The notes under the pieces are model-generated. The model saw nothing but the letters and a program-made list of their open reading frames with translations. It was not told the origin of the DNA and made no database searches. From NCBI RefSeq assembly GCF_000972845.2, contig NC_040028.1, forward strand, positions 10,238,038 through 10,302,037: a stretch of 64,000 nucleotides of DNA, read 5' to 3'. Made by a program: the position numbers and the translations under genes. Source of the DNA: Larimichthys crocea. Its lineage: Eukaryota > Chordata > Actinopteri > Sciaenidae. How positions within the stretch are numbered: position 1 is the stretch's first letter; every line of letters begins with the position of its first letter. This document shows positions 63,443 through 64,000 of the stretch, piece by piece.

Positions 63443-64000
63443 ACAAATTCACATACATACAAGCATACACGCAATCTGGCATCACTAAGCCCCAGCAGAG
63501 ACAGGATGTGAGAGATGAATAAAGAGAGAGAGGCATCAGATCATATCAGATCAGACCCGAGTTGGCCTGCAGTCATCACAGTTTCAAGGAGCCAATCAAT
63601 AAGCAGAAACAGTTACACAGAGAAACATAACTGTGTTAAGCAGGGATCCAGGTCCGGCAGGATGTAGAGTCTCACTAACTGAAAAGCATAATTACAGCAG
63701 GGACCTTGTATTGCCTACTCATGGTTTTGATCTTAAATAGGATGTTGTAGAGGATTTTTAGGAATGTGTCCTGATTACCAACCCAGACTGTCCTCTCAAA
63801 CGTTTTCTTTCATTTATTAGGTCCTTTGGCTTATTATAAGCAGTAGGTTTTGATTTTTGTTTATAATGAGTGCACACATATTGTTATAAACCCATACAAG
63901 AAGTGTAATATATAATATTTCATGAATTTTTCATGCATTAACTAATGCAAGAACTCAATTATTTCCACCATGATTGTCCATGTTCATGTCATTAAAGATG

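Larger units (their letters stand above)
57631..64000. other. Mostly unique stretch
   Basis: No gene was recognised. It contains (AAAG)n at 60661-60704 and (CA)n at 63420-63442. A weak SINE-like fragment lies at 61070-61135 and a stop-poor patch at 61225-61672. A paired homeodomain-like inverted repeat lies at 62205-62231. Confidence 0.5.

Noticed and set aside
1..64000. A CRISPR array, operon, viral integration or other defined novel system
   Set aside because: No spaced direct repeats, polycistronic frames, retroviral gag/pol motifs or other organised cassette were seen; the features fit ordinary vertebrate non-coding DNA.

Overview
The window looks like a teleost fish genome, probably a percomorph. 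The evidence is the AT-rich base composition, the very dense CA/GT, GA, TA and tetranucleotide microsatellites, a head-to-tail tRNA-derived SINE with a fish-type L2-like 3' tail, a Tc1-like transposon, hAT remnants and LINE 3' ends with (ATGG)n or (ATGA)n tails. I see no bacterial, viral or organellar sequence.

I could not identify a single confident protein-coding gene. The longest open frames (161, 131, 130, 126 and 126 codons) have no recognisable domain, several start or end in microsatellites, and their lengths are about what chance gives over six frames of 64 kb. The window is best read as an intergenic region or a large intron (gene desert).

Layout: 1-4 kb holds a LINE 3' end (about 1408-1595), a (GT)n and a 170-bp pure AT block. 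4-9 kb is mostly unique sequence with a tRNA-SINE head and purine tracts. 8.88-9.32 kb is a GC-rich, hAT-like non-autonomous element. 12.3-12.7 kb is an internally deleted Tc1-like transposon, and 13.0-13.5 kb is an unusually stop-poor island with strong splice-site-like signals. 14-22 kb is rich in microsatellites and contains a SINE, a G-rich tract, a perfect 41-bp duplication and a full-length-looking SINE at 22.0 kb. 22-40 kb is mainly unique, with patches resembling conserved non-coding elements, a LINE tail, hairpins and two exon-like signals on the minus strand. 40-57 kb holds SINE and L2-type remnants, perfect hairpins, a BED zinc-finger exon fossil of a hAT transposase (53.66-53.90 kb) and a purine-skewed block. 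57.4-57.6 kb carries a coherent terminal-exon-like signal (acceptor, short frame, stop, AATAAA). The last 6 kb is mostly unique.

There is no gene network to describe. I found no clearly new biological system. The observations most worth following are the BED-finger exon with both splice signals kept, the exon-like signals at 13.0-13.5, 38.2-38.3 and 57.4-57.6 kb, a CpG-rich 57-codon frame at 25.7 kb, and several long perfect hairpins.
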